Positions 15,379 to 22,628 of a stretch of 26,346 nucleotides of DNA are shown in pieces. The stretch spans positions 1 to 26,346 of the forward strand of contig CAJUNB010000009.1 of the NCBI GenBank assembly GCA_910587635.1, written 5' to 3'. The position numbers were made by a program, and so were the translations under genes. Origin of the DNA: an uncultured Lachnospiraceae bacterium. Its GTDB lineage: Bacteria; Bacillota; Clostridia; Lachnospirales; Lachnospiraceae. The notes under the pieces were generated by a model. That model was not told the DNA's origin, did not search any database, and saw only the letters and a list, made by a program, of their open reading frames with translations. Position 1 is the first letter of the stretch, and the number at the start of each line of letters is the position of its first letter.

Positions 15379-15489
15379 GACCTTTTCAAACCTCTCTGTT
15401 ATTCCCTTCCCCGCTTTTTGTCTGCAATTCTTCTACACACCAAACCGGGACCCGGAATCTGAATCTCCCTTTATTGACATTTCACTGTA

Positions 15490-15591
15490 TTATGCAATAA
15501 AATAAGTGAGTATCGGCAATAGCATCGCCAATACAACAATCACAATAATTACAGAAGAAATTATTTTTCTTGTTCTTTTATTCTGAAACAT
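15490..15591 (-). CDS. Small single-pass membrane protein (33 residues)
   Basis: A short frame has ATG at 15589-15591 and GAGGT six bases upstream (15598-15602), with a consensus promoter further up (15638-15666). It encodes 33 residues: a basic start MFQNKRTRK, then one hydrophobic helix (ISSVIIVIVVLAMLLPILTYF) ending at the C-terminus. The form resembles small tail-anchored Firmicutes proteins such as the stressosome-associated Prli42 or DUF4044 families, but the sequence is too short to assign. It lies 111 bases ahead of the VanW-family gene and is likely on the same transcript. The good ribosome site and promoter make it credible despite its size. Confidence 0.62.
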   Translation of the reverse strand: MFQNKRTRKIISSVIIVIVVLAMLLPILTYFIA

Positions 15592-15637
15592 GATATTACC
15601 TCATTTTATCCGTTTAATTTGTATTGAAAGGAATTAT

Positions 15638-15666
15638 ATTATATATGAGAATCCCACTTTTGGCAA
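15638..15666 (-). promoter_or_regulatory. Promoter for the small membrane protein/VanW operon
   Basis: The minus strand has TTGCCA (15661-15666), a 17-base spacer, then a perfect TATAAT (15638-15643). Its minus 35 lies inside the first codons of the divergent TPR-like gene, so the start of that gene and this promoter share the same DNA. Confidence 0.72.
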
Positions 15667-16262
15667 GTTTTATCGTCTTTGTCATATGGCTTTCCTATGA
15701 AATTAAGAAGTCAAACCGTTCCGTAACCCAGCAGGAAAAATCATTCTGGGAAAAAGAACGTCAGGCCAATCTTACGAGAAAAAAATCTCTGAAAGATCTT
15801 GCCTACATCACCATCCCCCTGGACACACTCCCTATGGATGTCTGTTCGGAAGAAGATAACATCAAAGAATGCCTGCATATCATCCATGCTCTATCCGGTC
15901 AGACCATTGTAAATCTCACCGGCTATTCCAACACAGAGCTGAAACTCATGTACGGAGCTCCCAATATAACTGTTTTAATGGATTACGATCAAAATTATAC
16001 ACTACTTGCCCGCACTTTGCAAAGCTGGGCTTCTCTTCTTTATGAAAAAAATTTAATCGAGGAAGCCCGGTCCGTTCTGGAGTTTGCCGTCTCCACCCAT
16101 ACTGATGTAAGCGGCACATACAAGTTGCTTTCCCATATTTACCGAAGCAACGGACAGTCCGAAAAAATCTCCGAATTGCTCCAGACGGCACAGACGTTGC
16201 ATTCTGCTTCCAAAGATACTATCGTCCGTATTTTGCAACAATCTGATCTGTCAGACGACTGA
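15645..16262 (+). CDS. Membrane-anchored TPR-like protein of unknown function
   Basis: The ATG at 15645 gives 205 residues. A TTG at 15624 is also in frame, but AAAGGA at 15627-15632 would then lie inside the gene, so the ATG is preferred. An N-terminal membrane helix (about 3-20, LLASFIVFVIWLSYEI) is followed by a charged coiled-coil-like stretch (RSVTQQEKSFWEKERQAN) and a mixed domain. The C-terminal third looks like TPR helices (LLYEKNLIEEARSVLEFAV, YKLLSHIYRSNGQSEKISEL). The family is one I associate with Lachnospiraceae, without a known function. Its 3' end overlaps the convergent exonuclease gene by 44 bases. Confidence 0.8.
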   Translation: MRIPLLASFIVFVIWLSYEIKKSNRSVTQQEKSFWEKERQANLTRKKSLKDLAYITIPLDTLPMDVCSEEDNIKECLHIIHALSGQTIVNLTGYSNTELKLMYGAPNITVLMDYDQNYTLLARTLQSWASLLYEKNLIEEARSVLEFAVSTHTDVSGTYKLLSHIYRSNGQSEKISELLQTAQTLHSASKDTIVRILQQSDLSDD

Positions 16263-16971
16263 CCTCATTTTTGCTCATACTGTCTACCTCTATTGGTATA
16301 GATAATTTATGTCTGGCAAGCAGAGATAATAACCGCTCTATCTGTCTTTTGCCGGCAGGAGATTCTTTTTTCACTTTATAAACCAGCGTCCTGGGACTGA
16401 AATCCTTTTCCACACATTCCACACAGTTCTCCTCCCCACAGTCTGATCTTGCCGCAAAAGACCCATTTCCATAAAAGTCTTCTTTTAATTTCTGATACAG
16501 GTAATGTGCTGCCAGCGCATCTTCCAGCGCCCGATGGGCTCTTTGAGGAATCCCATAATAACGGCACAAATCAGGCAGCCTTTTACTTGGCAGATCTTTC
16601 AGATATTTCCGGGACAGCTTCAGTGTATCGATTCCTCTTTTTTCAAAGGTCTTTCCTGCATTGACATATGCTCTCTTTAAAAAGGAATAATCAAACAAAA
16701 TCTGATGCCCCAGCAAAACCCGATCTCCGATAAATACTGACAAATCTGTCAGTATTTCTTCTATTTGGGGTGCTCTATCCACACTTTTTTGTGTTATTCC
16801 TGTCATTTTTACAACACAATCCGGCAGCTGTCTTCTGGGGTTCACCAATGTGGAAAACGTGTTTCTGATTTCCCCGTTTTCCACCGACACCGCGCCTATT
16901 TCTATGATTCTGTCCTTTTTCGCACTCAGTCCTGTTGTCTCCAGGTCTAAAGCAACATAACAATCTTCCAT
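16219..16971 (-). CDS. DnaQ-family 3'-5' exonuclease (PolC/epsilon type)
   Basis: The 250-residue protein has a DEDDh exonuclease domain in the first two thirds: Exo I ALDLETTGLSAKKDRIIEIG (Asp and Glu at about 8 and 10), Exo II around LLGHQILFDYSFLKRA, and Exo III HRALEDALAAHYLY with the catalytic His and Asp. The C-terminal third carries CGEENCVECVEK and RQIERLLSLLARHKL, an extension of no assigned role. Such stand-alone proteins may proofread or trim DNA or RNA ends. It follows nth by 55 bases on the same strand. A dyad with 11-base arms lies within the gene at 16732-16757. Confidence 0.9.
   Translation of the reverse strand: MEDCYVALDLETTGLSAKKDRIIEIGAVSVENGEIRNTFSTLVNPRRQLPDCVVKMTGITQKSVDRAPQIEEILTDLSVFIGDRVLLGHQILFDYSFLKRAYVNAGKTFEKRGIDTLKLSRKYLKDLPSKRLPDLCRYYGIPQRAHRALEDALAAHYLYQKLKEDFYGNGSFAARSDCGEENCVECVEKDFSPRTLVYKVKKESPAGKRQIERLLSLLARHKLSIPIEVDSMSKNEVSRLTDQIVAKYGR
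16732..16757. repeat. Dyad motif copy in the exonuclease gene, 11-base arms
   Basis: AAATACTGACA (16732-16742) and TGTCAGTATTT (16747-16757) are perfect complements around AATC. It is the longest-armed copy, inside a coding sequence, and its outer pair next to the core is C:G. Confidence 0.9.
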
Positions 16972-17026
16972 TTTTTCATTTCCTGCAGCTTTCTGTCAGG
17001 TAGTTTTGACTGTCTGTCTGTTTTCC

Positions 17027-17695
17027 CTATGCGTCTTTCTTTTTCCCTTTGGACATCTTTTTAGCCATCTCCTTTTCATAAGAAGGGCAATACTCTGTTA
17101 AAAAGCACTCCTGGCATTTGGGAGTAGGCGCTTTGCATATCTCTCTGCCCAGCCGGATAATCTGTATATTGTAGCGAATCCAGTGATCTTTCGGTAATAC
17201 TTTCATCAGATCAAACTCCAATTTCACAGGATCATCTCCTGAAACAAGCCCTAACTTATTGGAAATCCTTTTCACATGGGTATCCACTACCACACTGGGC
17301 TCATGGAAAATATTACCGCGAATCACATTGGCCGTCTTACGTCCCACACCGGCCAGAGTAATCAAATCCTCGATTTTTTCCGGGACCTGTCCATCGAACT
17401 TTTCACACAGTGTCTTGCAGCAGGCAATGATATTTTTCGCTTTATTATGGTAAAAGCCAGTGGGACGGATATCCTGTTCCAGCTCTGCCAGGTCTGCCTT
17501 GGCAAAGTCAGCCGGGGACTGGTATTTCTGAAACAGATCTTTTGTTACGATATTGACTCTGGCATCCGTACACTGAGCGCTGAGTATTGTAGCGATCAGT
17601 AGCTGCCATGCGTTTTCATGACTCAGATAACAGACAAACTCCTTTCCGTAATGCTCGTCCAGTAAATCCAGAATTTCTTTTGTATGTTCTGCCAT
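17027..17695 (-). CDS. nth: Endonuclease III (DNA glycosylase/AP lyase)
   Basis: The 222-residue base-excision-repair enzyme removes oxidised pyrimidines. The helix-hairpin-helix-GPD domain has LAGVGRKTANVI with catalytic Lys120, and VVDTHVKRISNKLGL with Asp138, the same positions as in E. coli. The 4Fe-4S cluster motif is C-X6-C-X2-C-X5-C (CKAPTPKCQECFLTEYC). The C-terminal tail is rich in Lys. GGAGGAG lies eight bases before the ATG. It sits between the radical SAM gene and the exonuclease on one strand, with gaps of 55-60 bases, suggesting a shared transcript with a DNA-maintenance theme. Confidence 0.96.
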   Translation of the reverse strand: MAEHTKEILDLLDEHYGKEFVCYLSHENAWQLLIATILSAQCTDARVNIVTKDLFQKYQSPADFAKADLAELEQDIRPTGFYHNKAKNIIACCKTLCEKFDGQVPEKIEDLITLAGVGRKTANVIRGNIFHEPSVVVDTHVKRISNKLGLVSGDDPVKLEFDLMKVLPKDHWIRYNIQIIRLGREICKAPTPKCQECFLTEYCPSYEKEMAKKMSKGKKKDA

Positions 17696-17753
17696 AAAAT
17701 ATGCTCCTCCAGTAGCACATCTGCTATACCTGTAAATAAAGAATATTTTCTTA

Positions 17754-19496
17754 TTAAGATTCGGATGCGAAAAATTTATATTTTACTTCCGCCTCCCGGC
17801 TCAGAGGGTCTCTCTTCTCATAGGAAAAATGCACAAACACCGGCAATTCCCGAGGCTTCTCTATCCCCTCCACCGCTTCTGCTGTCTCTGTCATTTCCAC
17901 TTCCTGTAATCTCTCCATATCCCATACCGGATAGAAAAATACGTCTATGTGTTCCTTCTTATCCCGCTCCCGTCGGCGCAGTTCTTCCCTATAGGGAGCC
18001 AGATCTCTGGCAAAGGATGGCCTGCTTTTACATTTTTCTCTTAAATAAATATCATAAGTGAGCAGTTCTCTGTAAAGTGCTTCTTTTTCAGGGTCTGTCA
18101 GACAGGCAAATTCCAGAAGCACTTCGTATTTTTTCACTCTCGACGGGCTGTGTACGAAATATCCTTTCTCTTCATAAAAGTCTGCCAGCCTCTCATATAG
18201 CCGGAACGGGCTTTCAAATGCTCTTACAAGTATTTGCAGCGTATGCCGGAACTGACAACTATTATAATACAGTTCCACCATCTCTTCTACTCTTTTCAGC
18301 CGCAATACTTCCTTATAAGAGAGCCATTTTGAGTATAACACTTCATAGGGCGGAATGGAACGGTAATAGATACCATAATCTAAAATTTTTTCATGCAAGT
18401 AAGAGCCTTTCAATACTTTTAGAAATCCCAATTGTAATTGGTTCGGTTCCATCCCATAGACAGTATTAAAAGAAATGACAAAACTGTCATAATTTTCATA
18501 GGGCAGCCCGGCAATCAAGTCCAGATGGATATGAATATTTCTTCCTTCCCGTATTTTCCTTATAGCCCACTTTAATCTGTCCAGATCTGTCGTCCTGCGG
18601 ATTTCTCTGATTGTTTCCGGGTTCACTGACTGCACTCCTATTTCCAGCTGCACATATCCCGGCCGCATTTTTTCCAGTACAGACAACTCTTCCTGTGTCA
18701 GAATATGAGCCGATATTTCAAAGTGAAAATTTGTGATACCATTGTCGTTTTCAAGCAAATAGTTCCAGATCTGCAGCGCATGCTCATGGTTGCAATTAAA
18801 GGTTCTGTCCACAAATTTGACCTGAGGTACCTTATATTTTAAAAAAATATCCAGCTCCGCCTTCACTTTATCAAAACTGCGCAGCCGCACCTTTTTGTCA
18901 ATAGAAGACAGGCAATAGCTGCACCTATAGGGGCATCCCCTGCTGGATTCATAATACAGGATGCGATTGGCAAACAGCTCCGGTTCCCTATAATAAAAAG
19001 GAATTTCATCCAGGTCCATTGCTTCTCTCGGGCCGGTCAGCCCCTTCCCCGGCAGGTATAGTCCCGACACATCTGTCAGTTCTCTGTCGTGAAGGCAATA
19101 ATACTGCATCAGTTCCCGGAATGTCTGCTCCCCTTCCCCTGTCATAATACCTGTCAGATGGGGGTATTTCTTCAAAATCTTTTCTCCCTCATAGGAAACT
19201 TCCGGACCTCCCAGCCAGATGTCTCGCCCTGGCATAACTTTGGGAAGTTCTTCCAGCAGCTCCTGTACTGTAGTCCAGTTCCATATATAACAGGAAAAAG
19301 CAATTACCTGCGGATTCCTCCTGTAGATATCCGCAAGAATTGTTTCTGATCTGTTATTAATCGTATATTCCCCGATTTCTATAGATTCCTGGAACTTTTC
19401 TGCATACGCCCTCAAACTGTATACGGCAAGATTGGAGTGGATATATTTTGCATTAATGGCTACTAATAATAATTTCATCCTTTCAACATCCTTCAT
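17754..19496 (-). CDS. B12-binding radical SAM protein (DUF4080 type)
   Basis: The 580-residue protein starts with a cobalamin-binding Rossmann domain (about 7-130: KLLLVAINAKYIHSNLAVYS, IWLGGPEVSYEGEKIL). A radical SAM barrel follows with the 4Fe-4S motif CPYRCSYC in ESSRGCPYRCSYCLSS. The C-terminal third (VLYSKWLSYKEVLRLK and after) fits the DUF4080 domain. Members of this class catalyse methylations or rearrangements, but the substrate of this group is unknown. A second methionine (residue 7, MKLLLVAINAKY) may be the true start. Downstream on the same strand are nth and the exonuclease. A dyad motif copy (18475-18490) lies within the gene. Confidence 0.9.
   Translation of the reverse strand: MKDVERMKLLLVAINAKYIHSNLAVYSLRAYAEKFQESIEIGEYTINNRSETILADIYRRNPQVIAFSCYIWNWTTVQELLEELPKVMPGRDIWLGGPEVSYEGEKILKKYPHLTGIMTGEGEQTFRELMQYYCLHDRELTDVSGLYLPGKGLTGPREAMDLDEIPFYYREPELFANRILYYESSRGCPYRCSYCLSSIDKKVRLRSFDKVKAELDIFLKYKVPQVKFVDRTFNCNHEHALQIWNYLLENDNGITNFHFEISAHILTQEELSVLEKMRPGYVQLEIGVQSVNPETIREIRRTTDLDRLKWAIRKIREGRNIHIHLDLIAGLPYENYDSFVISFNTVYGMEPNQLQLGFLKVLKGSYLHEKILDYGIYYRSIPPYEVLYSKWLSYKEVLRLKRVEEMVELYYNSCQFRHTLQILVRAFESPFRLYERLADFYEEKGYFVHSPSRVKKYEVLLEFACLTDPEKEALYRELLTYDIYLREKCKSRPSFARDLAPYREELRRRERDKKEHIDVFFYPVWDMERLQEVEMTETAEAVEGIEKPRELPVFVHFSYEKRDPLSREAEVKYKFFASES
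18475..18490. repeat. Dyad motif copy in the radical SAM gene (ATGACA AAAC TGTCAT)
   Basis: This is an inverted repeat with six-base arms inside the coding sequence. Confidence 0.85.
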
Positions 19497-19525
19497 ATCC
19501 GGGAGAATTCGTTATAATGCTTCTG

Positions 19526-19570
19526 TACCCTCAGTGCACAGAACTACACATGCTCTGTTCATTGAGGGTA
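19526..19570. repeat. Imperfect palindrome between galT and the radical SAM gene
   Basis: Two 17-base arms, TACCCTCAGTGCACAGA (19526-19542) and TCTGTTCATTGAGGGTA (19554-19570), are complementary at 15 positions around an 11-base loop. No T-run follows on either strand, so it is not a plain terminator. The half CCTCAGTG(C/G)ACA is shared with the repeat array at 26060-26346, so this is probably a small member of that repeat family. Confidence 0.7.
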
Positions 19571-19607
19571 CCAAAAAAGTTATATCAAATTATTTTGCTG
19601 TTTCTTC

Positions 19608-21164
19608 TCAGGAAAGGCTCTCTATAAAACGCCCAAATGCCGCCTGTCCTTCCTCGGTACGCTTGAATACGCCTGCATCATCTAATACCTGGCAAAATAC
19701 AAGTCCGATTTCTATCTGTAAGATCTTCTCGATATTTTCACTGTTTACAGTTTCATACTTCGGCAGGAATTCCTCTACCCAGTCCGCATGCTTCTCCAGC
19801 GCTTCTATGCCGCGAATTTCCTTTTTCTCCAAAATGGCATCTTTCAATAGTTCCATTTCTTCCTTTAAACGAGATGGCAATATTGCCAGTCCAAGCACCT
19901 CGATCAGGCCGATATTCTCCTTTTTAATATGATGCAGTTTTGCATGGGGATGGTATACTCCCAAAGGATGCTCGCTCGTGGTAATATTATTGCGCAGTAC
20001 CAGATCCAGCTGGAACTTTTCGTCTTTAAAGTGGGCAATCGGCGTAATCGTATTGTGGGGCTCTCCTTCCGTCTGCGCATAAATAAATACCGCTTCGTCC
20101 GTATACCCTCGCCATTTTTCCAGAATTAGGTCTGACATCTCCGTCAGTTTTTCTCTGTCAGCACTCCGCAGACGTATCACAGACATAGGCCACTTTACAA
20201 TACCCGCTTCCACTTCTTCGAAACCTTTTACTGTAAAAAATTTCTCCACCGGCGCCCTGTCCATGGCAAACTCATAATTACCGCCCTGGAAATGATCATG
20301 ACTCAGAATGGAGCCTCCCACAATCGGCAGATCCGCATTGGAGCCTACAAAATAATGGGGGAACTGTTCCACAAAATCCAGCAGTTTGCAAAATGTATCG
20401 TGCTCTATCTTCATTGGAATATGCTGACTGTTAAATACGATGCAATGTTCGTTATAGTATACATAGGGAGAATACTGCATATACCAGTGGCTGTTTTGAA
20501 TCGTCACCGGCATAATCCGGTGGTTTTGCCGCGCCGGATGATTCAGCCGACCTCTGTAGCCTTCGTTCTCTTTGCAGAGCAGACATTTGGGATAACCACT
20601 CTGCTTGGCGAGCTTCGCCGCCGCGATAGCTTTGGGATCTTTTTCCGGCTTGGACAGATTGATCGTAATGTCCAGACTGCCGTATTCCGTTTCTGCCGTC
20701 CACTTTCTGTCCTTTGCGATACGGTATCGGCGGATATAGTCCGTATCCTGGCTGAACTTATAGTAAAAATCTGTAGCTTCCCTGGGTGACTTTTCATACA
20801 GGCTGTGGAACTTTCCCGTCACCTGACCTGGCCATGGTGTCAGAATCCCCATGATTTTCGTGTCAAACAAATCTCTGTGTACAATATCATTTTCGGGTAT
20901 AAGCCCCTTTTCGAAGGCATAACCCAGCATTTCTGCAAGAATATCTTCCAAATCTTCTGTTCGTACGCTCTTATATGTACCGTTTACCCCTTCAGCAGTA
21001 TTTGTGACACATTTGTCACTTTTTGTAGTTTCATCATATTGTCCGATCTCATCCAGATCGAACAGTTCCAGAAGACGGTTTATCGTATATGTTCTGTCTG
21101 ACTCTGTAATCAGCCCTGTTATGACTCCATATTCCGCTAATCTTTCAATGGCGTTCTGAATCAT
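19608..21164 (-). CDS. galT: UDP-glucose-hexose-1-phosphate uridylyltransferase
   Basis: The 518-residue type 2 (Firmicutes) GalT swaps UMP from UDP-glucose to galactose-1-phosphate in the Leloir pathway. It has the N-terminal region MIQNAIERLAEYGVITGLI typical of this group, ILTPWPGQVTGKFHSLYEKS, YFVGSNADLPIVGGSILSHDHFQGG (catalytic-site histidines) and GEPHNTITPIAH. Its length fits the Firmicutes family, unlike the 350-residue E. coli type. An excellent AAGGAGGTGAT ribosome site overlaps the galK stop codon. It is the second gene of the galK-galT operon. No galE or gal regulator lies nearby. A dyad motif copy (21004-21019) lies in the N-terminal part. Confidence 0.96.
   Translation of the reverse strand: MIQNAIERLAEYGVITGLITESDRTYTINRLLELFDLDEIGQYDETTKSDKCVTNTAEGVNGTYKSVRTEDLEDILAEMLGYAFEKGLIPENDIVHRDLFDTKIMGILTPWPGQVTGKFHSLYEKSPREATDFYYKFSQDTDYIRRYRIAKDRKWTAETEYGSLDITINLSKPEKDPKAIAAAKLAKQSGYPKCLLCKENEGYRGRLNHPARQNHRIMPVTIQNSHWYMQYSPYVYYNEHCIVFNSQHIPMKIEHDTFCKLLDFVEQFPHYFVGSNADLPIVGGSILSHDHFQGGNYEFAMDRAPVEKFFTVKGFEEVEAGIVKWPMSVIRLRSADREKLTEMSDLILEKWRGYTDEAVFIYAQTEGEPHNTITPIAHFKDEKFQLDLVLRNNITTSEHPLGVYHPHAKLHHIKKENIGLIEVLGLAILPSRLKEEMELLKDAILEKKEIRGIEALEKHADWVEEFLPKYETVNSENIEKILQIEIGLVFCQVLDDAGVFKRTEEGQAAFGRFIESLS
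21004..21019. repeat. Dyad motif copy in galT (GTGACA CATT TGTCAC)
   Basis: This is an inverted repeat with six-base arms inside the coding sequence, with a G:C outer pair. Confidence 0.85.
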
Positions 21165-21176
21165 ACGATCACCTCC

Positions 21177-22340
21177 TTACAGTCTGGACGGACCGTCTCC
21201 GATGTCCACCGTGTAAAAGTCCGCCTTTTTTCCTGTCCTTTTCTCATAGACAGTTCCTACTTTTTCTATAAAATCATCAATTGCTTCCTCTTTTACGATA
21301 CTTACTGTACAGCCTCCGAAGCCGCCTCCCGTGATGCGGGAACCGATGACCCCGTCTATCTTCCACGCCTCCTCGGCCAGAATATCGCACTCTTCGCAGG
21401 ATACTTCATAGTCATCTCTCAGAGAAACATGAGAAGCATTCATCAGTCTGCCAAACAGCTCCACATCTTTGTTTTTCAGTGCTTCCACCGCGCGGATCGT
21501 CCTCTGGTTCTCATAGACCGCATGCTTTGCCCGTCTTAGTCTCACTTCATCTTTGATCGCCGACTTATAGGTTTCAAACTGCTCCTCTGTCAGATCGCCC
21601 AGCGTCTTGATCCCGATTACTTCCTGCAATTCTTTCAGAGCTGTTTCACACTCTGTCCTCCGCTCATTATATTTGGAATCCACAAGCTTGTGCTTTACAT
21701 TGCTGTTCGTAATCAGTATTTTCGCGCCGTCCAGCACGAGGGGCGCATATTCATAGGACAGATCGGAAGTATCCAGGAAGATCGCATTGTCCTTTTTCCC
21801 CATAGCGGAAGCAAACTGGTCCATAATACCGCAGTTCATCCCATTAAAATTATTTTCTGAATACTGGCCAATCAGGGCAATGTCCACGTTGCTCACATCA
21901 AAGCCATACATATCTTTCAGCATATAACCTGTCACCACTTCCAGAGATGCCGAAGACGAAAGTCCAGAACCGGCAGGGATATTTCCATAAATCACCATGT
22001 CCAGACCACAGTCCATCGTAAAGCCTCTCCCCGCAAAAGCCCACATCACTCCTTTGGGATAGTTCGTCCATTCTGCCGCATCCTCCGGCGTAATACCATC
22101 CAGAGAAGACTCCATGACACCCAGCTGTTCAAAATTCATAGAATAAAAACGCAGTTTCCTGTCTTCTCTCTTTTTCACTGCCATATACGTCCCGATTGTC
22201 AGTGCGCAGGGAAATACATGTCCGCCATTGTAGTCAGTATGTTCACCGATCATATTGACTCTGCCCGGTGAAAAATATACATTTACCCCATCCAGGCCCC
22301 CAAATAGTTCTTCAAACTTTTTCAATACTTTCTCTTTCAT
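21177..22340 (-). CDS. galK: Galactokinase
   Basis: The 387-residue GHMP kinase phosphorylates galactose at C1. The galactose-binding signature GRVNMIGEHTDYNGGHVFP (about 27-45), the phosphate loop PAGSGLSSSASLEV, the catalytic Asp in GIMDQFASAMG, and the C-terminal GGGFGGCTVSIV motif are all present. The ATG at 22338-22340 has AGGAG about nine bases upstream. It is the first gene of the operon; galT follows after 12 bases. Its promoter seems to lie more than 230 bases upstream, beyond a GC-rich block and a long hairpin, which gives an unusually long leader. Confidence 0.97.
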   Translation of the reverse strand: MKEKVLKKFEELFGGLDGVNVYFSPGRVNMIGEHTDYNGGHVFPCALTIGTYMAVKKREDRKLRFYSMNFEQLGVMESSLDGITPEDAAEWTNYPKGVMWAFAGRGFTMDCGLDMVIYGNIPAGSGLSSSASLEVVTGYMLKDMYGFDVSNVDIALIGQYSENNFNGMNCGIMDQFASAMGKKDNAIFLDTSDLSYEYAPLVLDGAKILITNSNVKHKLVDSKYNERRTECETALKELQEVIGIKTLGDLTEEQFETYKSAIKDEVRLRRAKHAVYENQRTIRAVEALKNKDVELFGRLMNASHVSLRDDYEVSCEECDILAEEAWKIDGVIGSRITGGGFGGCTVSIVKEEAIDDFIEKVGTVYEKRTGKKADFYTVDIGDGPSRL

Positions 22341-22385
22341 ACCCCATTCTCCTTTTTAGATTTCCCAATTATTTTGCCTAATTCC

Positions 22386-22497
22386 CAGACCCGGGCTCTG
22401 CCCCGGGGTGCCCCGGCTGCCATTTCCAATTTCGGGCAGCGCCCCGGACCCACGGGCAATACCCGGGGGCCCGGAGCTCGCTTCGCTCGCCAAATGT
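22386..22497. repeat. GC-rich repeat-like block in the galK leader
   Basis: This stretch is far richer in G and C than its surroundings and is built from CCCGGG, GCCCCGG and GGGCAGC words that can pair with each other (for example GCTGCC at 22416-22421 with GGCAGC at 22435-22440). GGCTCTGCCC occurs at 22394-22403 and again at 22549-22558 as a direct repeat enclosing the block and the adjoining hairpin. The translated frame here has no coding character. It looks like an inserted palindromic intergenic element. Confidence 0.6.
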
Positions 22498-22498
22498 T

Positions 22499-22541
22499 TG
22501 TAACTATATCTGCCTGTGCAAGCACAGCAGATATAGTTACA
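22499..22541. repeat. Perfect 15-base-arm hairpin in the galK leader
   Basis: TGTAACTATATCTGC (22499-22513) is matched exactly by GCAGATATAGTTACA (22527-22541). Inside, TGTGC and GCACA pair around an AA loop with one bulged C, so the stem is 20 base pairs. Flanking CCAAATG and CACTTGG extend it imperfectly. It would be transcribed in the galK leader. No T-run follows, so it is not a simple terminator. Confidence 0.85.
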
Positions 22542-22569
22542 CCCACTTGGCTCTGCCCTTTACGTATAT

Positions 22570-22578
22570 AGTATATCA
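22570..22578 (-). promoter_or_regulatory. Extended minus 10 promoter for galK-galT
   Basis: The minus strand reads TGATATACT, an extended minus 10 box (TG-N-TATACT). A clear minus 35 is not visible at normal spacing, which fits an extended minus 10 promoter. It lies about 230 bases upstream of galK, before the hairpin and GC-rich block. Confidence 0.45.
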
Positions 22579-22628
22579 TACTTTCCCTCCTCCAAAATTT
22601 CTTCTTGTTATAAAAAACTGTGAAAATG

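Noticed and set aside
14296..15462. 388-codon open frame on the plus strand opposite the VanW-family gene
   Set aside because: It is a mirror of the real gene: Cys-, His- and Ile-rich without domains, no ribosome site, while the minus strand carries clear VanW motifs.
19526..19570. Palindrome after galT as an intrinsic terminator
   Set aside because: The T-run lies before the hairpin in the galT transcript and an A-run lies after it on the other strand; neither gives a stem followed by Ts.
2739..21019. Dyad motif as a by-product of a protein pattern (Asp-x-x-Val in beta strands)
   Set aside because: Five copies do encode Asp-x-x-Val, but two others use a different reading frame, one is intergenic, and the specific GAC/GTC codons plus matching outer bases are too restrictive to follow from the protein pattern.
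22374..22571. Pro- and Gly-rich 65-codon frame in the galK leader
   Set aside because: Its composition follows from the GC-rich palindromic block; no ribosome site and no protein-like pattern.
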